Origin: Cryptomeria japonica
Lineage: Eukaryota > Streptophyta > Pinopsida > Cupressales > Cupressaceae
DNA: 58,000 nucleotides
Direction: 5' to 3'
NCBI RefSeq assembly: GCF_030272615.1
Contig: NC_081408.1
Span: 620,868,476 to 620,926,475 of the forward strand
This document shows, in pieces, positions 22,386 to 33,425 of this stretch. Position 1 is the first letter of the stretch. The number at the start of each line of letters is the position of its first letter. A program made the translations under genes and the position numbers. The notes under the pieces are model-generated. The model had not been told where the DNA came from. It did not search any database and was given only the letters and a program-made list of their open reading frames with translations.

Positions 22386-23644
22386 TGTAGCATCCTAAAA
22401 TTGTGACACTTGCAGTTTCGACTGCATTTGGGTCTTCACGATGGCGATGCAACATGGAACCTGAATGGAGACCCCGAAACCTGCTCATGACATCAAAAAC
22501 TGCATTTTTCAGCACCCTGGCCTGATCCTCCTTGTACCCTACTGTCCCTGGAGGTGAGACCATGGCGCCCAGCGCCCTGGTCCTTCAGGACTATGGCACC
22601 CAGTGCCCTGGTCCCCCAGGACCATGGCGCCCAGCGCCCTGGTCCCTGGCCCTATTTTGGGCCTGGTCTCTTATGGGGCTTCGGGTCTTTAAGTTTGCAA
22701 ATGGGAAAATAATGTTTCCTAGTCAGCCTAAGGTCAGGAAAATCAGTCTATCAGCCCTAATTGACAAGTATATAAGCTACTTTTCCTCTCCTAGAAAGGG
22801 AGGAGGACATATGTGTGCAAAAGGCGAAAGCGATATTCAAACATTCAAGCATTCAAGCATTCAAGCATTACTTCAAGCAATTGAGCATTCTAAGTCTCCA
22901 TTCAAGGCTAAGTGTTGCATTCAAGACAAGGATTCAACCATTGAAGAGGAGATCACATACAACATACAACATACTACATACATTACACCTTCGCATGTAA
23001 GAATACAAACATTCTTACAACAAGGTATCAGTACTTGTTTACATTACAAACATTTATATTTACAACATTCTCATTTCTTGGTTAATTCCAAAACCGGGGT
23101 TTGACCTAAAGGCAAACCCCTCATCCATAACCCCCCAATCGTCCTCTCTTTTCTGTGTGTAGGTTGCAAGTACGCAGCTATAATTGAAGATCTGGAATCC
23201 TTGTGCAGAGACGAACAGATCCCCCTTCATTTCGCGGATTTTTCGGAGGACCGTGTGCACGTCGGGCGCCATCGTCCCGTCAACTTTCGCTCAAATTTGT
23301 AGAACAGCACCGTCTCAACATTTTACTGCTAATTCCAGGTCCGCAGCTTCATCCCATATCCCTATCTCTGTTTATAAGCAAATCTTTCCTACTTTACATG
23401 CATTCCTAGTTCAATCTTTCTATCTACACTCTTTACAAAAGAGGGTATCCTTGATGTCTTAACCCTTGAAACTCATTTAGAATCCAATCTTGCATTGCGT
23501 GGGATTGGATCTTGTGGGTTTCAACCCCTCTTTTGAATGTAAAGTCTCTCCTAAGTGAAAACCATCAACCCTAGTGACTCTCCCTTCTCTCTCCTTGGAG
23601 TTGGGGAGGGGAGAACAACTAGGGTTCGATTTTTCTGCTTTACA
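22386..23644 (+). repeat. Element C 3' LTR
   Basis: 1259 bp, collinear with 15805-17032. It is 31 bp longer because it has three rather than two GC-rich units (22558-22650). Remaining differences are scattered, mostly C/T and G/A transitions. Confidence 0.93.
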
Positions 23645-23649
23645 ATAAG

Positions 23650-23815
23650 ACACACAAAATTGATGCTTCCTAGTCTACCATAGATCCGTTGACCAAGTTT
23701 GACCAAGTGGTTTATAGGTGTACCAAATTGACAACTGGTCTTACAAAAATGGATCTTTATTACAACAAACATGAAAATAGAAAAGGGGCTTCATTGTTGG
23801 GGTGCTCCTGCACCA
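23650..23815 (-). repeat. Element D right LTR, second part
   Basis: Continues 13989-15804 after element C; matches 9195-9365 and ends CACCA followed by the ATGAT duplication. Confidence 0.92.
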
Positions 23816-23820
23816 ATGAT

Positions 23821-25153
23821 GCAGGTGCAAAGTACATGAAATGCATATATTTTTGGCATGTCATAATACTTATTCATGTGATAACGGGCTACATGGAATC
23901 AAGAAGGATGATGGAGGTCAATCAAGAAAGGGGGATGGAAGATAGAAGATATGAAAGTGAAAGAGCTTTTTATACTTTATCATCATTGAACTTTATTATG
24001 GCAAATTGGTTATGACAATCTAGATATTGGTTCGACCCAAAAAGTCATTGTACCTATTTGCATGGAGATCAGGCAGTTGTAAACAAGGAATGCCCCAGTT
24101 CATAGTAGACTCACAGTGTCCTCATATCCTTGGAGAAGTTATAGAATTACTAAGAGACAATCCACAGACAACAAAACAATAGGAGGTGAATCATATCCCA
24201 TCCTCGCCTTTCTAGTCAAAGACATCCTGGAGATAGAATCTCTAGTCAGCGACATCCTAGAAAAGCTAAAAGACATGTCACCAAAAAGCTAAAATGAAAA
24301 GAAAACCAAGACTCGATACCAACATCCACTGTAGTCCTCAAGTTTAGTGTCTCTTGTCACTTGTATAAGTCTATTTGATTGTGGTCACAATGTTTTCGTT
24401 CACAAAAGGATAGATAGCACTGAACCATAATGTTGTTTGAGTCTGTTGAAAGATTTTATTTGTTGAAGCCCATTGTTGTTGTTTCTCATCTGAAAACTGA
24501 TTGAATCCATGAAATTGATACTTTATTGCGGAGAAGATGAAACTTTATTGCGGATCCGTGATGTAAGTGCTCCTTTATTGTAGATTGTGCGTGAATAGAC
24601 TGAAGAAAACTAGAAGAAACTGTACTCCTCGCAACGTGTGATGCTCTTAGTTCCACACCCATCACTAGACTTAGGATTTTCCTTAGCCACATATAGGAAC
24701 TAATTTATTATTAATGGAAAGGGGTGAAAAGGAAGGATTATTATGAATGGGTAACCAATCTTAGGTAGATCAATAACAAGCCATGATGGGAATGGGTAAG
24801 TTTATTATGGATGGATAGGTTGTGAGTGTGTGCAAAGTGAAAAGATGAGATTGAATCCTAAAGGAGGGAGGAGCAATGTCTCTGCGTATGGTGCTAGTAA
24901 CCTAGTTTTCACCATTGTACTTGCCCAAGGCGCCACCGAAGTGGTTTTCACCATTGGACGAATTTATTTCTCTTTACTTTTTTTGATTTTTCAATTTTTT
25001 TTGTGTCACAAGGCGCCTGTTTGCCAGGTTTTTACTAAGTAATGATTTTTTATTTTTTATATTTATTTTTTATATTTTTGATATTTTTTGATATTTTTTG
25101 TATTTTTTTTTTTTTTAATCTTTTGTATTTTTGAATTAGGATACTCCGAAGAG
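23821..25153 (-). other. Element A sequence between D insertion and integrase end
   Basis: No coding similarity on either strand. It contains AT-rich stretches and a T-rich low-complexity run at about 25030-25120. In element sense this is the region just downstream of pol. Confidence 0.6.
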
Positions 25154-25417
25154 CTATGTGTAAAACCTGTGAAGGTGCATGTTGTTGATAGGATCCTCCA
25201 AAGGTTCTCCATCTGGTGTCAACATTTTATAAGCACCTGATCCATAGACTGCTATGATGGTGTAAGGACCAAGCCAATTTGGTTTGAACTTTCCCTTCTT
25301 CTCTTTGTCTTGCTGGTTTCTAGGATTCTCCCTGTGAACTAAGTCACCTACCTCAAATGTGTGAGGCTTTATCTTATGATTGTAGGTGCATTGCTCCTTA
25401 ACTAAATGATGTGTACC
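25154..25417 (-). pseudogene. Element A integrase C-terminal fragment
   Basis: The minus strand reads TYNHKIKPHTFEVGDLVHRE, then KFKPNWLGPYTIIAVYGSGA and HLHRFYT before a stop at 25154-25156. This is the integrase C-terminal (GPY/F-like) domain. Immediately upstream in element sense (right of about 25417) the sequence changes to the post-protease spacer. One deletion therefore removed RT, RNase H and the catalytic core. Confidence 0.85.
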
Positions 25418-26350
25418 TCAAGCGACTGTCTTCCTTGATAAGGGAACTGAGATAGAGTTACTAGCTTGTGGACTACATAGTCCCATATGCATGTCACCTA
25501 AAGAAGTTTGGGCATCCCTGATAACAAAGTCCTTTAAGGAAGTTCCATTAAAGGTCCATGATGTATCTCCAAAAGGGAAAGGATGTACAGAACAAGTGGA
25601 TGAGGAATAAAGGCTTGTGATTGTGAAAATAAGTGAAGGTAGGATGGCATGATGAAGACTTAGGATCAACAAGTATTCTTTTTTACTTAAAATTGTAGAA
25701 TTTTCGTCGCTAGTTATTTTGATATTAGGGGAGATCATCTCTTTCTCTTTTTCTTTCATAGGATTTTTATCCTTGACTTTGATTTTTGCAGAGTCCAATA
25801 GCTTTTGATTTTGATTTGGAGTAAAGGACTTTCCTTTATTTTTGACTTTTAGATTTTTCTTTTCAATGCTTGATTTTTTATTCCCAATTAGTAAGGGCTT
25901 TTGTGATTCTTATTGATCCAAGTCTAGGAGTGGAGTGGAAATGGAATGAGTGGATGATATGGTAAATCTATGTGAGTTCTCAAGAGGACTGGTAGTATTC
26001 TCAATAGATTCTTCATTGGAACCACTCTTAGGACTATTGATATCAAAAGCTGCTTGCACTGCTAGAGGAGATTTGTAGCCAGACTTAGTAGCCACAACAC
26101 TAGGTGGTTCATACCAAATTCCTTGGAATTGCAACTTGTTTGTAGGTTGTTCCTATCAATTAAATGTCTTAGGAGATAGTGGGAGTTGATCAACATGAAA
26201 TATATATTCACTACATCCCATATCTTTATTCTTTAACTTTTCTTTGATCTTTGCTTGTTTTGATGTAGAAGCTTTCAAGGATTCTAGATCAACATATGCT
26301 AAAGAAGGAACAACCTCTCAATTGACTAGGATTGTTATTTATGATCTAGG
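25418..26350 (-). pseudogene. Element A post-protease spacer
   Basis: The minus strand has open stretches at 25418-25798 and 25910-26134 with low-complexity Lys/Glu/Ser-rich products and no recognisable domain. They sit where Tat-type elements have a linker between protease and RT. Its right end adjoins the protease, its left end the integrase remnant. Confidence 0.55.
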
Positions 26351-26927
26351 TCACAAATTGTTGCAATACATGAATAGGTTTGGATCAACTTTGATGGTCA
26401 CTTCAACTCCATTGTGTAAGAACTTGATACATTGATGATATGTTGAGGGAATAACTCTCATTTTATGAATCCATGGGTGTCCCAAGAGTATGTTGTATGT
26501 GAGATCTAGATAAGGGACTTGACAAACCACATCCTTCATAACTAGCCCAAATATAAGAGGTAAGGTGACTATGCCTTTAGATGAACGCTCTTCGTCATCA
26601 TATGCTTTGATGGTAATTTTGTTTGTAGCATTCACAACTTTTTCAGAATATCCCAATTGCTCAAGAGTATTCAATGTGCATATATTGAGGTTGATTCCTC
26701 CATCTATCAAGACTCATTTTATTTGGTGTTTGTGTAGGAAGGATTCAATGTGTAAAGGTGCATTATGTGGTTGGCTTATGAAGGCGTCGCCAGCTTTGGT
26801 GAATGTAAGGGAGTGTGGAATGAAAAGGTATTCCACCATGGCTCGAAACTGGTCCATGTTCAGATTAGTGGGTACAAAGGTTTCTCTTAGGACTATGTCA
26901 AGTATGGATTTATGCAAAGGAGAGATA
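26351..26927 (-). pseudogene. Element A aspartic protease
   Basis: On the minus strand: SPLHKSILDIVLRETFVPTN, then a stop, then MIDGGINLNICTLNTLEQLG (the D-GG active-site style of Tat-type elements). After that come VTLPLIFGLVMKDVVCQVPY and LTYNILLGHPWIHKMRV, the ALLGR-like second motif. Processing of the polyprotein is the known role of the family. The upstream part is split from gag by the copia-type solo LTR. Confidence 0.85.
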
Positions 26928-28085
26928 TGTTAGGCCCAATATGGAAAGCTAATGTATTGAGAGGGGAGGGGTGAATTAGTACTCCAAAACTTTTCTTGAA
27001 TAATAACTTTACTGTTATGCATAAACAGAATAGTGCAGTAACATAAAATAAAGTTAAAACAGATAGATAACAATCATACATGATTCACTCCATAACACAT
27101 ATTTTGGTTATGCAAAAACTCTTGGTTAAAGAGAAAAACTGTGATGGGGATGGCACCCACAACTTCACTACTGCAATAATAAAGAATTCTTGATTAGAGC
27201 TACATTTTACCTATTTCTGATAGTTTACCCTGTTGGGAGTAACAAGATCTATTAGATCTACCTTGCTAAAGGATTTTACAACATTTATTCTAAATGCTGC
27301 ACCTGGTTAGAGGCTTTACAATTTATAGACTTGATTAGAGTCTTTTACCCTGTTAAAGGTTTCTCTTACAACTTCACAATATTACAATAAAATCATTACA
27401 AATATCTGCAACTTTACATCTGAAATGTTATAGCAGATTCTATGTGCTTAGAATAGATTGCCTTGCTTATAGCATACCTCGGTAATCCATATAGTAACTC
27501 GGTAAACCCTTATGTTTACTCTATTCTTCGACTGTTCTCTGAAAACCTTCTCAGTGACCTTTGTGTCTTTGTAACAGTCTTCTTCCATGCATTCATACAC
27601 TTAACTCATGTTGTATAAATAGATCTCTTAAAACGGTGATCCAATTCATAGCTTTGATCTTACAAACAAGATTCCTCAAATGAATAACTAAACAAAATAT
27701 TTCATTGGTTAGATTGACCTTGTAATCATACACAATCTTCTAGTGCAATTTCCAATGTAATAACGATTAGATGTGCCTTGATCTTGTAACACGTTTTTAT
27801 ATGCATGTCCACGTTCAATGTATCTGGTAACACGTTTAACTCGGTGAATATCAACTCGGTGTGTCATCTTTACTGTTCGGTAGTCATAGAAAGATACTCG
27901 ATAGACAGCTTGATGTGTACTGCGTTCTGTGACTACTTTCTTCTGTAACCGACTCGACTGTGCATACCGACTTCTCTGTTATACCGATTGCATGATTCGG
28001 TAGTGCTAACCGACTAGAATATATAGTATGACTTTGAATATAAAAACTAATGGCAACTTGATAAGTAGTAACAAGATACACAACA
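26928..28085. mobile_element. Copia-like solo LTR inside element A
   Basis: Begins TGTTAGGCCC and ends near CACAACA (TGTT..AACA ends). Just inside the left end it has GAGAGGGGAGGGGTGAATTAG, the G-rich block also found at the start of element E's LTRs. It interrupts one reading frame: TPALISIL ends right of it and SPLHKSILDI continues left of it, with a few codons lost. No internal domain exists between ends. Exact borders and the target duplication are unclear. It is rich in CGGT/ACCG motifs, as are E's LTRs. Confidence 0.7.
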
Positions 28086-28620
28086 ATTATAGGATTGAGA
28101 TAAGCGCAGGTGTCTTCCCTAACTGTTCTACTAGGTCGTACTAGGGTTTGGTTGATGAGGAAATGGTGGGTTTAGCTGGAGCACCTTGCAAGGTGACCTT
28201 ACCTCGACAAGTTTGGACATTACATTTGGAGGTAGATTCAGAAGAAGGTCCACTGCCTTTTAGGATAACTTTGACTCTTTGAGTATAAATTTTAGGCGTT
28301 TTGTCCTTTATGATAATAGTAGAAACATAGTTGTCCATCAGAATATGGTTAATGGTTGAATCATAGTCATAAGACACTTTGGTATAGTTGGTTTGATTAT
28401 CTATGGCTTTGGATTTTCCCTTGTCATGTTTAGGGAACATTTCCTTAAACATCTAATGTTCTTGATTAGATGTATGTCCCTCGATCTCAATGTCACCTCT
28501 ATCAATAAGATCTTGTATAATGTTCTTCAAGCGATGGCAATTTCCTATTTTTGTCCCTTTCTCTTGTGATATTCACAATACTCATCGTCATTCTAGCAAT
28601 TTGGTTTGAATTTTAGTTCA
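28086..28620 (-). pseudogene. Element A gag C-terminal region with zinc knuckle
   Basis: On the minus strand: KGTKIGNCHRLKNIIQDLID (Cys/His knuckle region), a stop, then MFKEMFPKHDKGKSKAID, a Ser/Thr/Lys-rich linker (28141-28452), and YDLVEQLGKTPALISIL leading into the solo LTR. This links capsid to protease in Tat-type elements. Confidence 0.8.
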
Positions 28621-30407
28621 TAAGGAGGATTGTCTGGAATTGTTATTATCTTGTTTTCCACTAGCTTCCTAAAAGATGACTCAAGTGGTTCTTCCAATGG
28701 GGTGTATTTCTTTCATGGTTTTGAAGTTGCTTGAGTATTTACTTGGTTGTTTGTAGAAGAACTTCATCTTGAAAGAGTGATGTTTGGTATTACTATGTTA
28801 GCATCAACAATGCCATCATTTAATGTGTTCTTGTTCTTGTTCTGAAATCATGGCTTGTCCTTTCCTTTAAAATCCTCTTTATTTTCTTTGAATATCTTGA
28901 TGATTATTTGCTCAATTAAGACCTTCTCTATTGCTAAGCCTTTCTCAATGACGTCCTTGAAAGTGGAAAAAAATATTTCCTCAAGTCATAACCAATTTCT
29001 CTATTGACATTCTATATAAACATCTCTACCATTTTTTTTTGTGGAATTTTGTAAGAGCATCTGCTGGCTAAACTCCTCCATATTTGTAGGAATGGTGAAA
29101 ATGACTCCCCATCTTTATGTTTGGTATTGCACAAAGTGGTAATTGATATATCTGTCTCTATGTTATATGAGAAATATTGTATGAAATCTTCTGCTAGATC
29201 ACCCCATGACTTAATTCCAAGTGGAAGTTGGGAGAAAAATTCCATAGCTTGTTCACCTAAGCTTTGTGGGAACAATCTCATCAAATATGTTTCTTCTGCT
29301 GCTACCTCAATGCAAGCTATGAAAAACTATCTTATATGTGCCTTAGGGTCTCCTTTGCCTCTATACTTATCAGACTTTGGTGTTACAAAGTGTGTAGGAA
29401 AAGGAGGCATTGGAATGATTCTATCAAATGGATAGGGACATATATCTCTCATTGTGTAAGTTGGTTTTGGTGTATTGATGTCCTCCATCTTCTTTTGTAA
29501 TTCCTTTATCTATTGTTCCAAATTATTTTTGGGTGTAGACCGACTTGTTGGACCATATCCCATGCCTAAACCACAAGGTGGAGGAGGATACTACATATAT
29601 GGATGGTATTGATCATAAACATGCTCATGTAAAGGAGGTCTTTAATGATAATGTGTGTAGGGACTGCTTGATATAGGGTCATAAGATATATCATGAGTTT
29701 TTTGTTGTATAATACCCCCAAATTTGACCCAGGGTTTCCTTGTGTCAAAATTTTGAGCATGTCTCTGGATGTCCAAGTGATTATGAGTTTGGTCCTTAGC
29801 ATTGGTATTCGATTGAGTGTATTTATCTACATAAGACTTCCATAAAGGTCTGCGTAGATGGGGTTGTTCATGAGATGTTCTTTCATGAGTATCATAAGCT
29901 TGATAATGTGTATTTGGGATCTTAGGTTTTTGAAACAAGGATGATGGTGACTCAGGCACGAAATGTGATCCTCTATTACCTCCACTACTAGGTCTCCTTT
30001 GATCCAAGTCGAGTTGACTTTCTTGAGTAGGTCAATTTTCCACTATTTGGGACATGTCAAAATCATGAGGTATCATAGCTCCACTTTGTGCCATTACTTG
30101 TAGGAAATACTGGCTCTCTTCTCATGATCTCTTCAGCCAATCTATTAAAATGGGGATCCATGATAGAGTGTTCCACTTCTGCTGAATGTATTGAAATATT
30201 GTCCACATTGTCATTTTGTGCATCATTGTTGTTTGTGTTATCTAGGCTCTCAACATTCTGAATGTTTCTATAGATATCCATGTTATTCAATATGGTATGA
30301 TCAAAATTGAAAACGATATCATTTTCATACTCATAGACACTCATGTTTGTGGACTCTTGAGCCTCTTTAGCTTCTCTCATAGATTTTTGGGAACGAGTTT
30401 CAACCAT
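28621..30407 (-). pseudogene. Element A gag capsid (degenerate)
   Basis: Start at the ATG of 30405-30407 (MVETRSQKSMREAKEAQEST). Pro/His-rich N-terminal stretches follow (30407-30063, 30007-29642), then DKYRGKGDPKAHIR (about 29370). 29284-29012 carries the Retrotrans_gag core: MRLFPQSLGEQAMEFFSQLP, SWGDLAEDFIQYFSYN, LCNTKHKDGESFSPFLQIW. Several stops and frame changes. The leader begins right of it. Confidence 0.85.
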
Positions 30408-32631
30408 GAACTAGGTCTTGACAAAGATGTGTGAGACTAGATGAAAATGGAAAGAGTATGAAAGACCAAGAGTTGGATGGAGTGTAAATGAATCTGAGGT
30501 GTCCTTGCTATGTCCAAATTGTAAGACCAAGTATGTATGTAGTAGAGTAGGCATGAATTCCAAAGAGATGATAGATCTCTTTATGAGGTAAGTTGACCTT
30601 GACTCTAAGTAAGACCAAATGAGACCCAAAGGTGATAGACCTTGATGAGGGACCACTTAGAAAAATGTCATTGTACGTATTGTGTCGACAAAGTAAGATG
30701 GGGAAAAGCAAGTGACCTTTTGACTCAAGTTTAGACAAATGTGAATGTAATGCAAGGTGTAAAGTAATGATGAATTTGTGAGACCCAAAAATAGGTTGAA
30801 TGCTAGATGAAAACCTAAAGAAATAACCTAGGAAGCTCAAGAATTTTGAAATTGATTGCTCTTGTTTGCTGGACTATAGATTTCCCAATACTGAACACAG
30901 ACATGCCTGTATACTTCATAGACATGGTTACCCAACACAGACGTGATTAGACACTGCACAGACGCGTTTATGAAAATTTGGTGAATGCAGTTTGCTATGA
31001 TAACACAACCATGTTTCTATCCTATATAGACGCGGTTATAGGACACAGACGTGTTTCTATCAGACACAGATACGTTTCTAGAATCTGAGTGCGATTTTTC
31101 CAATTTGTAAAGTTGTTGTTGTGACCAAATTTGCATTTTTGACCATTTTTCATGACAAGAGGATATAGTATTGATGAGGACTCTATGTTTGCAAGTGTTT
31201 GGACTCAAAAATGACTCAAAAGAAAGTGTGTTGCTTGATGTAAAAAAATGTTTTGCATACAATTGAAGACACAAAAGACACAATGTTTTGATGTTTGATC
31301 TTGAAAGTTTGAATGTTTAAAATAAGACAAGCACAATTCCTATGGTTGGCTAGGACAATAGTTGTTGATCCCACATGGGGTTTCTCTCGAGGCTACACTA
31401 TTCAAAGCAGATACTTAGATGCTTGACCCCACTGGATCCACCCTCAACACTCACTTCTTCAAGGAAACCAAGCACCAGTCCCCATGAAAACTCCCCATGA
31501 CAAACTTTATATCTCTACTAAGAACAGTATGTGTGTGGGCCGCTCTAGAGGTCTGACCTCCTACCCCAACAACTAGAAGGATTTTGGCTTTCTAAAAAAA
31601 AAAGGTGCTAGTAAGGGCATCCACTCGTGTGGCCATACATGCGGCACTTTCAGCTCTTTAAATATAGAAGGCTACCAACCGCTAGGGGCTACACCCTACT
31701 ATTAATCAAATGGGTTTGTGGGGAGACATAGTGTCGATATGAACTAATCAACACATGTTACCCATGGCTTTCACCATGGATACAATTATTTATAGTGGTT
31801 TGAAAGAGGTGGGTTTTCCTTGCTACCACTTGGGTCATTCCCTCCTCACTAGTAGTCCTAGTGACCACACGGGGATGCAGGCCCTCTGGAGATTAAACAC
31901 AAAGAGCCTATGCTCAAGACACAAAAGACACTAGTTCAATTTTAGTGCACCAATTGAAGTGTTTACTGATCTATAAAAACAAGGCACAAAATGAAAATTA
32001 AAAGCAAAACCCTTGCCAAGATCCTACAACAAAGATTTGTTAGTAGTTTGGGTTGTTTCAAATGATTACCCCTTCCTGCAAGCAAACAAGTTAGGTAAAA
32101 TTTAGATCCAAAAGAATTTGTGAGATAGGGGTATTCGATAATGCGATTCGCTTCAAAGACAAGCTGCACCAATTTGTTAGCTAGATCACAATATATTAGA
32201 TTGAATAAATAAGATTTGAAATAAAAAATGATGAAATTAAAGCCTGAATGATGAAACAAAAGTGAAAAATTGCAAAACCAAACACAAACACGATTATATT
32301 TCACACAAACGTGATTCTAGCACACATACGCGACTATAAACCCCACAAACGTGGTCCTCAGACACAGACACGATTTCGAGACACAAACACGGTTAAAATG
32401 ACCGCAAATGCAGTTCGGCAACATAGATGCAATACTGTAATCTGAAAAAAAATGCAAAATTGTCAGAAATACAAACATTATTCAAGTGTCCACAGACACG
32501 ACAGAAAAACAAAAACACGATTCCAGAAGATGCAGACATGAAAAGTCAAAAAGTTATCAGAAAATGTTAGATCTGCAACTTCAAAAACACAAAATCTGAA
32601 ACAAAAGATGTTAAATGCAAAAGGGACAAGA
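30408..32631 (-). other. Element A leader with two degenerate repeat arrays
   Basis: About 2.2 kb between primer site and gag, with no coding signal. Two clusters (30890-31085 and 32285-32530) hold about eight and eleven copies of a degenerate motif whose best form is ACACAGACGTGATT, at 17-25 bp spacing. The middle (31380-31920) is a less AT-rich block without internal repeats. A long leader is common in this class of elements. Confidence 0.7.
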
Positions 32632-32650
32632 GTCCCACCAGGCGTGCCAA
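32632..32650 (-). other. Primer-binding site of element A
   Basis: Minus strand TTGGCACGCCTGGTGGGAC abuts the LTR. Position and TGG start fit; I do not assign the tRNA with certainty. Confidence 0.65.
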
Positions 32651-33425
32651 TATTTTTATGGTGAAAATGGATAGATGAAAATAATAATATTGAAAAACTA
32701 AATGAATTCAACCACAAAACCCTAGCTTAACAACAACAAAGATCCACCATAACATATGAAGATTACCTAAGACAATGTAAATAAATAAAATCAGAAAGAT
32801 TATACCATCACATGTCCACTAGGGTTTGATTCTCCATTCTTCCTATCTCCATTGATCTTGCTTGATATATTTTCTCTCAGATTTTATGTATGCGCAAGAG
32901 ATCAACATAGAACGGAAATGTGTTTGTAAGTAGGCTTGATCGCATATGAAAGTTCGAAATCGTAGTTGAGGGTTGATAATGAAAGAAGCATCCTCTTATA
33001 TAGAAGACACTGTAAGAAATGGAGAGATGAGGTTAAGAGGTTTAAAAGATAAATGGTCAGCTAGGATTAGAGGGTAGGTAGAGAAAATAAGAAAATAATG
33101 AGAGGGTAGGTAGTGTAAGAACTAAGAGATGAGTGACATGTGTCATAAGTGGAAAAGGCTAATGAATTAATTAAATAAAGAAAGATTTATTTAATTAATA
33201 GAAGAAGTGGGATTAATTAAATAAATAAAAGTATTTATTTAATTTAAGAAAAAAGATAATTTAAATCAATAAAAGTATTTATTTAAATGAGGAAAGGCTT
33301 AGAAGAGGATAAATCAATTAATTAAATAAATAAAGATTTATTTAATTAATAGAAGAATCAAGCTTGAATAATTAAATAAATAAAAATATTTATTTAATTA
33401 GACTAGACAATTTTAGGTGTCTACA
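32651..33425 (-). repeat. Element A right LTR (5' LTR)
   Basis: Collinear with 3187-3948. The left edge has decayed (TATTTTTATGG against TGTTTACGG). Minus-strand TATATAAG at 32995-33002 is a candidate promoter for element A. The AT palindrome cluster is at about 33165-33405. Confidence 0.88.
32995..33002 (-). promoter_or_regulatory. Putative TATA box of A 5' LTR
   Basis: TATATAAG on the minus strand, followed by GAGGATGCTTC, conserved in both LTRs of A. Roughly the middle of the LTR, as expected for the U3/R boundary. Confidence 0.55.

Larger units (their letters stand above)
15805..23644 (+). mobile_element. Element C: LTR retrotransposon with gag and protease only
   Basis: LTRs at 15805-17032 and 22386-23644, perfect ATAAG duplications (15800-15804; 23645-23649), primer site at 17036 and polypurine tract at 22371-22385. 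The internal region is 5.35 kb and codes for gag plus a protease-like domain (18309-21636). From 21637 to 22370 nothing resembles RT, RNase H or integrase. The structure is otherwise intact, so pol loss probably preceded insertion and the element moved with help from a relative. Its LTRs are the most similar pair in the window. Confidence 0.93.
7410..23815 (-). mobile_element. Element D: chromodomain Ty3/gypsy retrotransposon, minus strand
   Basis: Complete from LTR to LTR, with 5-bp target-site duplications ATGAT at 7405-7409 and 23816-23820. Removing element C leaves about 8.6 kb. Order on the minus strand: LTR (13989-15804 plus 23650-23815), Met-tRNA-type primer site, gag, protease, RT, RNase H, integrase with chromodomain, polypurine tract, LTR (7410-9365). 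This is the chromovirus layout. The internal frame has many stops, and the LTRs differ at roughly one base in ten by eye, so it is dead and fairly old. Confidence 0.93.
3187..33425 (-). mobile_element. Element A: Tat-like Ty3/gypsy LTR retrotransposon, nested and degenerate
   Basis: Two related LTRs (3187-3948 and 32651-33425) bound about 30 kb. A polypurine tract lies beside the left LTR and a primer-binding site beside the right one, so the element reads on the minus strand. Order on that strand: leader, gag, zinc-knuckle region, protease, spacer, integrase C-terminus, PMD region, 3' LTR. RT, RNase H and the integrase core are absent. It holds element D and a copia-type solo LTR. Flanking 5-mers are GACAT and GGCAC, and the uninterrupted relative at about 52128 reads GTCAC. 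This fits a decayed target-site duplication. The Tat-like assignment rests on the gag and protease style and on the general layout. Confidence 0.85.

Noticed and set aside
26922-28102. GAGATA on both sides of the copia-like LTR as a 6-bp target duplication
   Set aside because: The right-hand copy lies inside the interrupted reading frame (codons for ISIL) beyond the TG..CA end, so it is not adjacent to the LTR end; treated as chance.
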